Under the pieces are notes generated by a model. The model was not told where the DNA came from, did not search any database, and worked only from the letters and a program-made list of their open reading frames with translations. From Podocnemis expansa (lineage: Eukaryota > Chordata > Testudines > Podocnemididae), in contig ML682005.1 of assembly GCA_007922195.1 (NCBI GenBank), positions 31,093,042-31,157,041 on the forward strand: 64,000 bases of DNA. Direction: 5' to 3'. Both the position numbers and the translations under genes were made by a program. Each line of letters begins with the position of its first letter. The first letter of the stretch is position 1. Positions 46,916-58,544 of this stretch are shown here, one piece after another.

Positions 46916-49617
46916 ACTACTAGGCGTGCTGATAGATGGTGGGTGAAGTTGTTTCTTCCAGCTTCAGCACAGCAAATTGCCCCATAAGGTAGAGACCCAG
47001 CAACAAGATCCTCACCGGAGTCAAGAGGCGAACAGGCCTTGACGTGGCCCAGAAGAGTCAAGAGCTGAGGGCCAACCCAGGACAGGGGTGGGAATGAACC
47101 CACTGAGACATATGCGCATAAGCAGGTCAGAACAAGGTGACCATAACCGGAGTAAAGGACGCAACCTGAACTTAGAGGGTTGCTTTAAATGTTCCGCATA
47201 GGTGGAAACATGAAGTATAACAGACAGAATGTAGTGTCTGGCCATGGGCCTTGCAGCGTGGACTCGTGGGAGAACACTGGATGCCAAGAAGTGTGGGTTT
47301 AGCCATATTAGCCATGTCCCGCACGAGAACGAAGAAAGGGTGGACATTAGTTCCTGAACTGATCACACAAAGACTTAGCTGGAACCACATGGTTATGAAC
47401 TGATCTGGATGACTACTGGGTACGCAGGTAGCCATAGGGTAGCAACCATATCCCCTGTCCAGGTCGTGACCAGACATAGCCGAGTCTGGTCGATGCGAGT
47501 GAAGATGAGGATACAGGGTTGTAGGGTGGGGCTTGAGAATGACTGAGAAGACCCATGAGACACTAAACAGCAGCATATGGAGACCAAGCTGAGCAGAACG
47601 GGGGACCTACAGTATGCTAGCTATAAAACGGGTAGTGTGGGAGTGCACGTTTTCAGCCAAACAGGGACCCAGGGCTGGGTCCACGCAGGAAGGAGGCTCC
47701 GCGACATAAGAGTCACCAACAGCAAGGTGGCCTTAGGCAGTGCTATTGAGTTGGTCCTTCTAGGGCCCATGGGAGCATGAGAACTCACAGGAAAGTCCTG
47801 CTCGGCCTATAATCTCGCAGAGTTTCGCATCGCGAGAGCCCTCACGAGTGCGTGAGGGAGGGAGAAGAAGGGTCAGGAATAGCACCTGCTATCCTTTGGT
47901 CAACCCAACATGGACCAAAAAGGTTCATAGAAGTGCTGTGTAAGGTCATGGTCCCAGCACCTACAGCACTTCCCGGAAGGATAGCGCTACCACTCTGTCA
48001 CTCCAGTGGGTTCCAAGGAAACACTCCTCAATATAGGGATATCCTGAGAGCCCCAACGCTGAGGGAGGTTCATTCCTACCAGCTAGGAGTGAAACCACTA
48101 CAGGGTGGCAACTGCAGTATCTCAAGGATACTCTAGGGGTTAGAGAACCAAACAAAGTATCTCCCCAGGCGGGAAGCTGGAAGGCAATTTGAGGGAGTAT
48201 GATCCCCAAATTCCTGGATATTGTAGGAAATAGGCTCTAGCTTGATTCCCTCTGTCTATCACAGCAGTGGACGGGCAGTGTATGTAAACGGATCTTCAAG
48301 AGTTGAGGAGGAACAGCAGTACTATTGGGCGCCCCCAAAGCACGTGGGGGTAACCCTGCAGTAGAGTTATAGGGCTGCAATCAGATGTAGGGGAAGGGCC
48401 CCAAGAAACAAAAGGCAGAAGGGGGGGAGAATGTGCCCTGCCAGGGTACAAGACCAAGAGGCAGAAAAGGGGCTAGCTACAAGTCCCTTGGGAAGGATCC
48501 CCTCTGCCTACACATGGTCTCCTGCCCAGTGTGGTGCCTGGTGACATGGAGGAGGGCGTTGATGGGAGAAGGCCCAAAAGGGTTACCCCTCACTGTTCCC
48601 CTACGTGGAGATGCGACTAAGTGTCCTCTCCTAGGTTCCCTGTCTGGAAGTTCAAGGAAGGTACACCTGGCCCATGTTTACAGGCAAGGGCATAAGGGGA
48701 ATTGACCACCACGATTGGGAGGCAGACTGAGGATGAAGGTTCCTAGGGTAGGAGCCCTGGTCGTCACTTAGATCACCACAAGGTGAGGGTGTGGAGCCAT
48801 AGTTCCCATAAGGAAGGGGAATGGGTAGGGGTGGGCCGTTCACCTTGGCCCCCATTCAGAGGTAAAGGTCCGCTCTGGCTAAGTGGATATGTCCCCTTCA
48901 GTAAGCAGGAGATATTCCTGTCAAATTGGGGTTGGGGTCGCAAAGGCTGGTGCATGTGAGCCGATGGTATGTGACCGAAGGTATCCTCCCACTTCCCCTG
49001 ACCCGGACTTGAGGAGGCCTACCTGAGGAAGGCATCAGGGTCACAGGCACAGTTCTGTTTGCAGGTAGGCTGCGAATATGTGCATCTCGGAGCCTCTGCA
49101 GCAGGGCTGGGGCTACGAGACGTGCCTCTTGTCTCCAGTGATGGTGTTGGCGTGGGGGACGTGGTAGGGGAATATCCAGGAAGGGGGATGTGAAGAGGCG
49201 AAAAGGGGTGGTTTTTCATGCGTCTTTGGAGGAGTCGCTGCTTAAGGTATGTGGGGAGTAGACCACGGTACTCGGGTACCATCAGTGTAGGCAGGGACGT
49301 CATTATATTGTCAGGGCTGTGTCATTCCCGATCTGAGGTCTGCTAGTGCAGTAGCAAATGGGAAAAAAAAGGAGGGGTGGGCGGTTCCCACCAAATCCCA
49401 ATTCCTTTAGAGGGGAGAAGGAGTGTGGCAGACATCTGCGGCGCTGACGCCCTGACGCCTCTTGCCCGAGGATCAAAGTGGTGTGGCGGCGAGTAGTGGG
49501 CCCCTCACTGTGGGAGAAGGGGCAAAGACCCAGCCTTCGCAGTGGATAAAGCGGTGGAAGAAAACTCCCCTGTGATCCCCTTCTGGGAGAAGATGGGGAA
49601 TTTGGGGGGGCGGGAAA
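46916..49617 (-). other. Internal part of DIRS-2 without recognisable domains
   Basis: I looked on both strands for RT (YLDD), RNase H and recombinase motifs and saw none. Open frames are short and changeable. The composition is moderately GC-rich, like the rest of the element. Confidence 0.55.
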
Positions 49618-49848
49618 CTAAGTCGGGGAGGTGGGTCTATGGGGAAGCAGGCCAAAGTACTTGGCTTCTCCCCAAGGATCTCGGGCGGTGCCAACCACCG
49701 AGAGGGTTTCAGGAGGAAACAAGGCGCCCCCCTCAAAGGCCAGGTCGAGGACTGCCTGCTGTGCATTAGGGGGCGCTCTAGCCTCCCTAAGCCATGCCAC
49801 CCTGCGGATGGTAACAGCCGAGGCCACAGTGCGAGCGGCTGTGTCCAC
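49618..49848 (-). pseudogene. DIRS-2 gag C-terminal piece
   Basis: The frame MDTAARTVASAVTIRRVAWL aligns with the gag C-terminal part of the first DIRS copy (DAADTVAYIMASAVVMCQLA), followed by the NAQQAVLDLAFEG-like stretch. Confidence 0.7.
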
Positions 49849-50779
49849 TGCATTACGTGCCTAAAGGAGGAGGTCTTGGGAGATTAGGTTGTCTTCCTCC
49901 AGAAAGGCATCATACTCCTCTCTAGCCTCAGGTGGGAGCAGGCTTCTAAATTTCCCAAGTGACTCCCAGACATCCAGCAAGTACCTGCTGGTTATAGCCC
50001 GGCTGTTTGCCACTCACAGTTGGAAGGCCAATGAGGAGTAGACTTTACAGCCTAGCAGGTCCAGTTCCCTGGTTTCCCTTAAGGATGGAAGGGGGTCACT
50101 GGGGGGCTCCGCAGGGCCCATTGCCATCTGGCCTATGCCCCTTGGGGGGACTGGGTGGCCATCAAGGGAGGGGTAGTCCAACTCGGACACCCGATACTTT
50201 ACACTCACCATATCCTAAACCGGGGGAATGGAACTTGGGCTCTGCCACCAGGAGTATGCAAGGTCCCATACGCTCAGGTGGGGTGAGACTGCTAAGGGTG
50301 CCGTTGAGGCAAAGGCTGGCCTGAAGAGGGTATCAGGAGGGAGGCTCAAGGGGTGCACCTCCATGCCTAAATGGGCCATAGCCTGGCGCAACCAATCAAA
50401 ATGCGCTGACAGGTTTCCCATGTAAGACCCTGGTGCTGGAGAGAGAGCAGTACTGGGAGCTTGCCGTGGTGGAGAGGGAGTTCCTTGGGGGGACCATTCC
50501 TGCGGCCTGAAATGGAAGGGTGATGGGGCCAATGTGCGGCACCAAGGCCGTTTGGAACCCCTGGAAGATCCTTCCTCTGGGCTGGAAGCAGGGGAGGGGG
50601 ACAGATTCCTGGGCTGGTACCAGCGATGACGGGGTGGTGGCAGCCCCCACTGGAGTGGACAATGGGGGGCTGTGTGGTGAGGGCGAATGTGCCGGGTGAA
50701 CCCAGGCCTTCGATATAAAGGGAGGTTTGCCCCTTCTGGTGGGGAGTGGGGCAGGGGGTGTCGGGAGTAGCAGGAAGGC

Positions 50780-51532
50780 TCAGGCTGCCTTCACCACTTC
50801 CGGGGTGGACGGGACAAGGAGTGACTCCATTTGAGCTGGAGGCAAGTCCTCGCCCGGGGAGGGAGGACTGCCTGGGTGGCAGGGCTCCCACTCCTGCGGC
50901 ACCAGGCTGTGGCAGGCCTGCGGTGCCGAGGGTGAAATTGGCCGGTGACGGGGTGAGCTTGGCAACGGTGGGGCCAGACTGTACCAGGCCATCGGTGGTG
51001 GAGATGATGTGGAGTGGCACTGAGGTAATCCCAGTATCATTGGTGCCAGGCTAACTGAGGGCAACCTCGAGCGGCACCAAGGTGCCAGGGCACTGGGTAG
51101 GTGCTGGGGTGCCGGAGTCGGCACCAAGGTGGTGTGGCGCCATGTAGGCTCTGGTGCTGAGCTGGGTCTCGGTGCCAGGCATGAACCCGAAGCCTCGGAT
51201 GAAGGGTGCCAGGTGTCCTCCGAGGCTAGGGCACAGTGTCGCTGTTCCCTCTCCTTGATCGTTCTGGGTTTGAAGGAGAGATAGATGGAACAAGCCAAGA
51301 CCATGTGGTCTTTGCCCAGGCACCTAAGGCATTTCCTGTGGGGGTCGTCCCAGGGGAAGGCCTTGCCACACTCGCTGCAGCATTTGAACCCTGGCATTGT
51401 TGACACGATGTTCCGGTCCGGTAGTGGGAACTCTTGTAGTGGAATTAAATCCACAAAGAGATGCTCCCAGCTGGACAGCAAGCTGAAGAAAGGGACAGGC
51501 TGCTTGCGGTTTGCAAGGAGCGGACATTCCAA
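50780..51532 (-). CDS. DIRS-2 gag-like ORF
   Basis: 250 codons are open. A likely start is the internal Met at 51397 (MPGFKCCSECGKAFPWDD), followed by HRKCLRCLGKDHMVLAC. The CxxC...H..CxxC....H motif is the same as in the first DIRS element at 37325. The rest is Pro/Ser/His-rich. It is the longest intact frame of this element. Confidence 0.7.
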   Translation of the reverse strand: MECPLLANRKQPVPFFSLLSSWEHLFVDLIPLQEFPLPDRNIVSTMPGFKCCSECGKAFPWDDPHRKCLRCLGKDHMVLACSIYLSFKPRTIKEREQRHCALASEDTWHPSSEASGSCLAPRPSSAPEPTWRHTTLVPTPAPQHLPSALAPWCRSRLPSVSLAPMILGLPQCHSTSSPPPMAWYSLAPPLPSSPRHRPISPSAPQACHSLVPQEWEPCHPGSPPSPGEDLPPAQMESLLVPSTPEVVKAA

Positions 51533-51559
51533 TTTCGACGCGCAAGGCAGAAGAAATGA

Positions 51560-51729
51560 AACTGAGGAGGGGTTGGGAGGCAGCCATATATAGAGTCACA
51601 GGGTGGCGTGAGGGGCGGAGGCCACCTCCCCTCTCCTGACAGGCTAGGACAAGGTTTTTCTGACCAATCCGGTGCTCCGGCACGGAGACACCTATTACTG
51701 AATGCATCCGAGCAGCGCTTGAAGAACAA
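51560..51729 (-). repeat. DIRS-2 inverted terminal repeat (5' side)
   Basis: It is the counterpart of 46577-46774. A TATA-like ctatatatgg is on the minus strand near 51590 and could serve as the promoter. Confidence 0.85.
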
Positions 51730-51749
51730 CTATTGCTCAAGAAAACGCA

Positions 51750-52780
51750 AAAACCTTCCAGCCACTGATCACTGTTTAAAGGCTGTGCTTGCACTCCTAT
51801 TGGCTCAGTCTAGGTGACAGTACAAGTTACCAAGTGATAAAATTTTTGAGCAATGTTACTTGGAGAAGATAGCCACAGACATGATTTTTGTCTCCTCATC
51901 TGAATTTGGCAGGGTCCTTACAGAGTCAGATATTCAAGGGTTTATTTTGTTTAACTTCTTTAGTGTGCATAAATTCTTAAATTTTATATTGTCTTTGTAA
52001 AATAACCTCACATTTTGATAGGCAGAGAACAAAATACATACAATAGGAGTTGGAGAAGTGTATGTGTTGGGGGGGGGTATTCATTTTTTGACATTTAACC
52101 TTTCCTTTAACCTAGGTTTAAAGTTAGCTATTCCCAGTGCAGCAGGTTACTTCTCAGATCATCCAGAAGCAGCTTCCACAAGAATCCTGAAGTATTTAAA
52201 AAGAATGCTGCTAAGAATTATCTGACATCCATTTAAAGCCATCTCCTGTACTGGCCCACTGTTATTGGGACAGCTAGCCAACTACTATAGCCTAAAATAA
52301 GGGCTTGAAGATAAACAAATGACTGTTTCCATATTTCTACAGATTGCAACTTCAGTTTCTCTTAAAGTGTTTCTCTTGTGGTTGTCATGCAAATGCCAAT
52401 GAAAATGAGTACTCAGCTTTGGCTCAGGGGTCAAGTATTCTGAGTTTGACAGCACACCTGGGAGAACTGTCTATAAAGCAGAATTTATCACCATGGCAAA
52501 GGTAACTTATAGTTCCATCATAAGTAGTGCATCTTTCCCATTTCTATTTAGCTGTGTTCTGTACAGCAGTAAAAAAAACCCTTCATTTTGTTTAATACTT
52601 CAAGGGTCTAAGATAATGCCTCATCCTTTTTAATGTAGACATTAACCTGCAGAGGTTAAGAGATGTTACAAACTGTGATGCTGCATTACAAAACAGGAAA
52701 AATAAATACAAACAGAGCTTCTGATAGAGCTCATTTAGCCCAGATAATCAAAAACATTTTACCAACACTGGTTAAGCCAT
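51750..52780. other. Intergenic DNA, no gene seen
   Basis: AT-rich sequence with no frame, RNA or repeat that I can assign. Confidence 0.5.
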
Positions 52781-52789
52781 ACGACTCCC

Positions 52790-52945
52790 ATGACAGTAAA
52801 TACAATTTGTGTATTATAGGTGGAGAAACTGAGGCCCAACAGGTCTAAGTGACTTGCCTGACGTCACAAGGCAAGTCAGAGGCAGAGCTGAGAACAAAAT
52901 CTTGCCATCCCGGGTTAACATCATTTGTCCTAATCCCTGGCTTCC
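52790..52945 (-). mobile_element. MIR-like SINE fragment
   Basis: The text ggtggagaaactgaggc..taagtgacttgcctgacgtcac..gcagagctgagaac is the MIR/core-SINE pattern in reverse orientation. Confidence 0.6.
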
Positions 52946-53097
52946 ATTTTTTTGGAAAGAACATACATGTTTAATTTGATTCAGAACTTGCCTTGCACAA
53001 CATTCAGGATCAAATTCTGTCCTTAGACAGTTTGATAAAATTATGCATGGCTATGTGCATATCTGATGACAGAATTTGTTCCTTTCCAAGGGGAGAT

Positions 53098-53248
53098 AAA
53101 GGCAGGGGTTAAAGTAAGGGGGAACGTACCAGAACACAGTTCCAGGGCCCCTTATTTTTAGCCTGGCAGCATTCTGAGGCCCCTAACAATAGAGGAATGC
53201 ACTGGAACGCTGTGTTCTGGGGCCCCCTAAAATAGCACTAGCAGCTGT
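53098..53248. repeat. Module shared with the hAT-type element
   Basis: ggcaggggttaaagtaaggg and following text with cagttcc..ggcccc..tattttta repeats the segment 45290-45436 inside the 45149-46271 element. No hAT ends flank it here. Confidence 0.7.
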
Positions 53249-54038
53249 AACATGAGAAAAAACTCATGGAGCAGGTCCTCACTGAATCCATTTGATGACA
53301 CTTGAAAGAAAAGGAGGTGATCAGGAACAGTCAGCATTGATTCACCAAGGGCAAGTCATATCTGACCAACCTGCTTGCCTCCCATGATGAGATAACTGAC
53401 TCTGTGGATGTGGGGAAAGCAGTGGACATGATATACCTTGACTTTAGCAAAGTCTTTGATATGCTCTCCCACAATATTTTTATTAAAACAAGTTAAAGAC
53501 ATAATGGTTGAATGAATGGACCATAAGTTAGATAGGAAGCTAGCCAGACCATTTGGCTCAATTGGGAATGGTCAAATAGCTCAATGTCTAGCTGGCAATC
53601 GGTAACAAGCAGAGTGTTCCAGGGGTCGGTGCTGGGGCCAGTTTTGTTCGTCATCTTCATTAATGATTTAGAGAATGGGGTAGATTGCACTCTAACCACG
53701 TTTGCGATGACACTAACTTGAAGGGAATAGTAGGTACCCTGGTGGGCAATGATCGGTTAGTGTGACTTAGACAAATTAGAGAATTGGAACAGAAGAAATC
53801 CGATGAGGTTCAAGAAGATCAAGTACATCGGCCTGCACTTAAGATGTAAGAATCCCATGCATTGCTGGAGACTGCCTAGTTAGGCAGCAGTACCACGGAA
53901 AAGGACCTGTGGGTTACAATGGACAAGAGGCTGTACGTGAATCAACAGTGTGCTCTTACTTCCTAGAACATTAATGGCATATTGTGCTGAATTAGCAGGA
54001 ATATTGCCACCAGATCGATGGAAGTGATTATTCCTCTA

Positions 54039-54131
54039 TAAAACAAACAAGGAGTCCTCTGGCACACCTAAAGACTAACAAATTCATTTATTGCATGAGC
54101 TTTCATGGGAGAAAATCCCACTTCGTCAGAA
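54039..54131 (-). mobile_element. PLE end fragment inserted in CR1
   Basis: aaacaaacaaggagtcctct to cccacttcgtcaga interrupts the CR1 text (cctctata / aatctcatttggagtatta). It ends exactly at the CTGACGA box. Confidence 0.85.
54093..54130 (-). ncRNA. Hammerhead-ribozyme-like motif, best-preserved core
   Basis: The minus strand reads CTGACGA, stem II AGTGGG/CCCAT with loop ATTTTCT, GAAA, then GCTCATGC. All invariant core bases are present. Stem III would be the palindrome AGCT/AGCU and the cleavage triplet GUC-like GCTC, as in dimer-type hammerheads. The 5' strand of stem I is cut off in this copy, so this fragment alone should not cleave. Confidence 0.55.
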
Positions 54132-54629
54132 ATCTCATTTGGAGTATTATATCAGTTTTGGATTCCTCACTACAGAAAGGATGTGGAAAAAATGGAGAGT
54201 CCAGCAAAAGGCAAGAAAAATGATGAGGGGCTGATGCACGACTTATAAGAAGTGGCTGAGAGAACTAGGCTGTTTAACCTGCAGAAGAATGAGGGATGAT
54301 TTGATAGCAGCCACTGACTGTTTGAAACAAAGTTTCAAGGAGGATAGAAATAGGCTGGTTTCAGTGGCAGTACATGGGAGAAATAGGGGCACTGGTCACA
54401 AGATGCAGTGGAAGAGGTGTAAGCTGGATATTTGGGAAACTTCTTCAGTAATACTGTGAAGAAACATTGGAATAGGTTACCCAAAGAGGCAGTAAAATCA
54501 CCATTCTTTAAGTTGTGGACTGACAAAACTCTGGCTGGGATGAGTTAGTCCTGCTTTGAGCACTGGGATTGGACTAGATGGCTTCCTAAGGTCACTTCCA
54601 GCCCTCTCTGATTCTATGATCATTCTGGA

Positions 54630-55165
54630 ATGTCTTAGTAGGAGTACTGTAAGAAAGATATGAGCAGTAATCCTTCCGTTATGCTCTGTACTGAGAAGAC
54701 CTCAGCTAGAGCTCTTCTGTGTACCGCATATATGAAAGTTCTGGACACCACATATCAGGAAAGATGGGAAACTGGAAAAAGTGCAGAGGAGAGCAAGAGA
54801 AATGACTAAAGGTCTACAAAACATGACTGATAAGTGAAGAGTTAAAAAAACAAAACAAAACAATGGGGGCAGTTGTTTCACCTGGAGAAAACTGCCAATG
54901 GACATAACAGTTTTCAAGTACATGAAATGTTGTTATAAGGAGAAGGATGAAAAAATTCTCACTAACATCTCAGGTTAGGGCAAGAAGCAACAGGCTTAAA
55001 CTGCAGCAAAGAAAGTTTAAGCTGGACATTAGGAAAAACTCCTGCCAGGGTAGTTATAACACTAGAACAAATTATCTAGGCAGGATGTGGAATCTTTAAT
55101 ACTGGTGGCTTTTAAGAACAGGTTAGACAAGAAAACCATTCCTACACTGTGCCTTGGCTTCTAGG
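54630..55165 (+). mobile_element. Second, older CR1 3' fragment
   Basis: ctgagaagacctcagctagagctcttctg..ttctggacaccacat, then gcaacaggcttaaactgcag..tggacattaggaaaaactcc follows CR1 3' order. It is heavily decayed and lacks the tail octamers. Confidence 0.75.
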
Positions 55166-55589
55166 TGCTCAGTGAGCACTAATTAAAAATTTCACTCAAT
55201 AGCACAGACAGCTTTCGTCTTGATGATCACTTCAAAATATAAAAACAAAAGAATGTTGTGAAGTGTAAAATCTGAAAAAAAATACACTGTGTACAGTAAC
55301 AGAACTGTATTTAAGACAGAGTTGTTGAATAAAAATTATTAAATGTTGCCCATTTATTCTGGAAATTTGGCTATTTTTTTTTAAACATTGAAGATGGAAT
55401 GGTCTGAGAAATTTCTAGGCACTTAGAGAGAAGTTATACACAAAGAAACAAATAAAACAAAACACAGACATGCACCCACCCCAGATAGATTAGTTAAAGA
55501 TTTCAGTGCCAAACATCTCAACTCACTGGGATACAAAAGCACTCAGCATAATTTCTATCTTTGATACTTATTTTGCTCCCATCATCACA

Positions 55590-55770
55590 ATATCTGAGAG
55601 CTCACTACCTAGGGTAATAACCCTGAAAAATAGGTAAATAAGTTTATCCTCTTTGTGTCTCAGTTCCTTATCTTTAAAATGAGGTTAAACAACTTACCCA
55701 AGGTCACATAGGATGTCTGTAGCAGAATGTGAATTAACACAGGTCTCTGAAGTCCTAGGCTGTGCCCCAA
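55590..55770 (-). mobile_element. MIR-like SINE fragment
   Basis: aaaatgaggttaaacaacttacccaaggtcacatagg..gcagaatgtgaatt is MIR-like text in reverse orientation. Confidence 0.5.
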
Positions 55771-55957
55771 CCCTTTGACAATTCTTAAAGGATTTCTGCT
55801 GCTTCCCCAACCCATCCTGAAATCCTCTTGGTATTTCAAAGTTCATGAAAGGCATTTCAGAAGGAGTCAAAAATGATATCACAATCCATTACATGTTTCC
55901 TTGCAACCTGTGGTATATGGGATGTAAATGAAGTATCTCAGAATGCATCATTCAGGT

Positions 55958-56167
55958 CAGGGGTGTCAAACTCAAATCACCACAACGGCTGCATGAGGGC
56001 TAATAGAGGGCTGCATGAGGAGTAGTACGTTAGCCTGAGGGACGCACCACTGAAACCTTTTCGTACAATGATATTGCAAATATGGGTAACGATAGTGTCT
56101 TTGCATGCTGCAGGAAACAGCTTTAGGGGTCACATGCAGCCAGCAGGCTGTGTGTTTGAGACCCCTG
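55958..56167. mobile_element. hAT-like MITE (CAGGGGTGTCAAAC ends)
   Basis: Ends CAGGGGTGTCAAACTC and GTGTTTGAGACCCCTG are inverted over 210 bp. The 8-bp flanks do not match well. Confidence 0.6.
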
Positions 56168-56836
56168 CTTTAAGTGAAGCATGAAATACAAAAACAACTT
56201 TGCAAATAATTTTTTTTTTTTTAAATAAAAATGTTCTTTGCATTGAATAGCCACAACAGTTTGGTCAGGGAGATATTTGGTACATCACATATATGTCTTG
56301 AACTCATTCTCATTTTTGATTTGCAGTTCCTTCATGCATAACTTAATTTATAAATTCTTTTCTCTTGCAGTGGAACTCACATTTATGATAAACTTTAAAA
56401 TTTAAATTTAAATAAATTAAATACAATTATGATTAACTATGATAAAATTGTTTGCTTTGTCAACAAAACTTTTAAAAATTTCAAAATAATATGCAATTTT
56501 TGACTGCTCCAAAACTAATATTAGAAAGGTTTTAGTTTTTGTATCCTAAACATTTTGCATTTATATACAGTATTTTTAAAGATTTCAATGTGTTTTTCAA
56601 ACAAAGTGATACGTATAACCATGAATCACTTCAGCCACTGCCAAACTGTAGCCGCCTCTAGTATGAAGTGCTGCAACTACTAAACAGTACAAAGCAATAC
56701 GATACAACAGTTTCAGACCAAATTGAAGGAGAGTATCACGTTTATTTTAAATTGCATGGAGGTTGTAGGTAGACAGCATGTAATTACAACAGATGTAGTT
56801 TAAAAAAAATTCAATCGTACCCTTATATTTTAAAAT

Positions 56837-57340
56837 AAACGAGTCCTACAGCACTTAAAGACTTACAAATTTATTTATTGCATGAGTTTTTGTGGGAGAA
56901 AATTCCACTTCGTCAGATGCTTTGAAGATGGGGGAAACTTACAGGACAGGAGGAAATAAATGCAGGGAAGTGTAAGTCATAGGATCAGGTGACACTAACA
57001 GCAAATCAAAGCTGCTGTTAAGATTCAAACACTGGGGAACAGCATATAGAAGATGAGGTGAAATCACCTGTTGTAATGAGAGAAAAAGTCAAAGTCCCTC
57101 TTAAGCCCTGAAGCAACGCAATCAAATTTGCAAATAAATTTGATCTTCGCAACATCTCTTTCAAACCTTCCTCTGATAAGGTCAGCACACTCCAAATAGC
57201 CACTCAAACAGAGATAAGACACCAATTATTTTCTGGGCCAGTTTCTTTGGTGAGATACACAATAAAGCTCTTCTTCACAAAGCCCCTCTTCAGGTCAGAG
57301 GCACAGATTCACTGTTCCTGATGAGGTGTGCTTTGAACTG
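56837..57340 (-). mobile_element. PLE 3' fragment with GIY-YIG C-terminal remnant
   Basis: The end block (gtcctacagcacttaaagac) is followed by a hammerhead motif, a spacer with gctgctgttaagattcaaac, and a broken coding tail to about 57340. The spacer matches 20640-20984 in reverse. Confidence 0.8.
56884..56922 (-). ncRNA. Degenerate hammerhead-ribozyme-like motif
   Basis: The minus strand reads GCATCTGACGA, stem II AGTGGA/TCCCAC, then AAAA for GAAA, then ACTCATGC. Stem I (GCAT/ATGC) is intact but the G12 equivalent is lost. Confidence 0.5.
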
Positions 57341-58020
57341 GAAGGAGGAAGTCTTTTATTATCATTTATATTACAAAAGCACCTAGGAATTCTATTAAAA
57401 AATTAAGGCTTCATTGTACTTAAGCTAACTTTCCTTTTCCCCTGTGATGGGAGCAGCCTGGGGGAGGCCTGCCTATAAGTGTAAGAAAGCAGCCTAAGGC
57501 TGCTGTTGTAAATCTCAACTGGCTGCCTATGATCCCAAGCTTTTTGAGAAAGTTATACAGCAGTCAACCTGTAAGCACCCTTTTTTTCCTTCTCCCCTGC
57601 CTATGGTGGTTCTGAGAGGATGATGGCATACAGTGCGGTAATATCAGCTCTTTGATGCAAGGGTGGTAGGTATATTCCTTGGAACCCAGACCAACTAACT
57701 TCATGTTGCTAGATTATCAAGCCCAGAATGTTCCATGCATGTCAGCTCTGCAAAAGGTTTGACACCCTACAAAATATCTACGTATGCTAATACAGACGAT
57801 AGCACACAAGAGCCCTACCTAGAGTCACTGCATGTTTAGTATGAGCAAGCAAAATAGTATCATTTGGATGTACAGAGGGGAAGAAAGGAATGGACAACTG
57901 ACAAAATAGCAAGTTGAGAAGGCGCAGAACATGAACAGAATTAGCCAATAGGGAGGTGTGTCACAAACTAAATTATAATTTTGACCTAGTATATTCTGCC
58001 ATAACATTCTACAAATTAAT
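57340..58020. other. Intergenic DNA, no gene seen
   Basis: No family resemblance or RNA gene found. Confidence 0.5.
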
Positions 58021-58039
58021 TATCATAGACATCAGAGGC

Positions 58040-58540
58040 TAGGACATGAATGGTTGTGTCCAGTGGTTGGAGTCAAGGATCAGAATCAGAGGCCAGATGC
58101 CAGTAATCAGAGACAATGGTCAGACTTTGGTTAGACAAGGGCAATACTAAGTGGAGGGCAGTGCTTGGAATCAGAGGTGTCACTGGGCACCTGGGCACTG
58201 ACAGCCGTGGTGGACCCGTCCCCATCTGGGGCCCAGCCGCCTGTGGCTGCTTCCGGCCCCGTCCCCAGCTGGGGATCAGGGGCCTGGCCACCCGTGGCAG
58301 CAGCGGGGAATCTGGGCCCTGGCTGCCCATGGTGGTGGCAGCCCCATCCTTGACTGGGAATGCTGGGCCCGGCCACCTGTGGCGGCTTCCGACCCCTTCC
58401 CCGGTTGGGGATCCAGGGCCTGGCCGCCCACGGCAGCGGTGGCTCTGTCCCCGGCCGAGGATGCGGGGCCTACCTGCCCATGGCTGCGCAGCAGCTTCTG
58501 GCCCTGTCCCCGGCCGGGGGGGGGGCTGGGCCCATGCCCT
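58040..58540. repeat. Imperfect minisatellites, the second GC-rich
   Basis: 58040-58140 has about 20-25-bp units of ggagtcaaggatcagaatcagagg type. 58210-58540 has 42-58-bp units around gtccccagctggggatcagg..cctggccacc. Both occur in AT-rich surroundings and read open by composition only. Confidence 0.75.
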
Positions 58541-58544
58541 CGGT

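Larger units (their letters stand above)
46577..51729 (-). mobile_element. Second DIRS-type element, gag-only and non-autonomous
   Basis: Terminal inverted repeats lie at 46577-46774 and 51560-51729, and an internal complementary region at 46819-46915 mirrors both outer ends. The minus strand carries a gag-like frame (51532-50780) and a later gag piece (49848-49618). No RT, RNase H or recombinase motif is visible in the remaining 2.6 kb. It could be moved in trans by full elements. Confidence 0.85.
53270..54625 (+). mobile_element. CR1 LINE, RT part to 3' end, decayed
   Basis: LDFSKVFDMLSHNI is encoded near 53440, and [14 protein letters not shown] near 53650 is followed by a degraded FADD-type box (TFADDTNLKG, shifted frame). 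The 3' end reads cctctctgattctatgat (54601-54620). Frameshifts and stops are many. A PLE piece interrupts it at 54039-54131. Confidence 0.9.
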
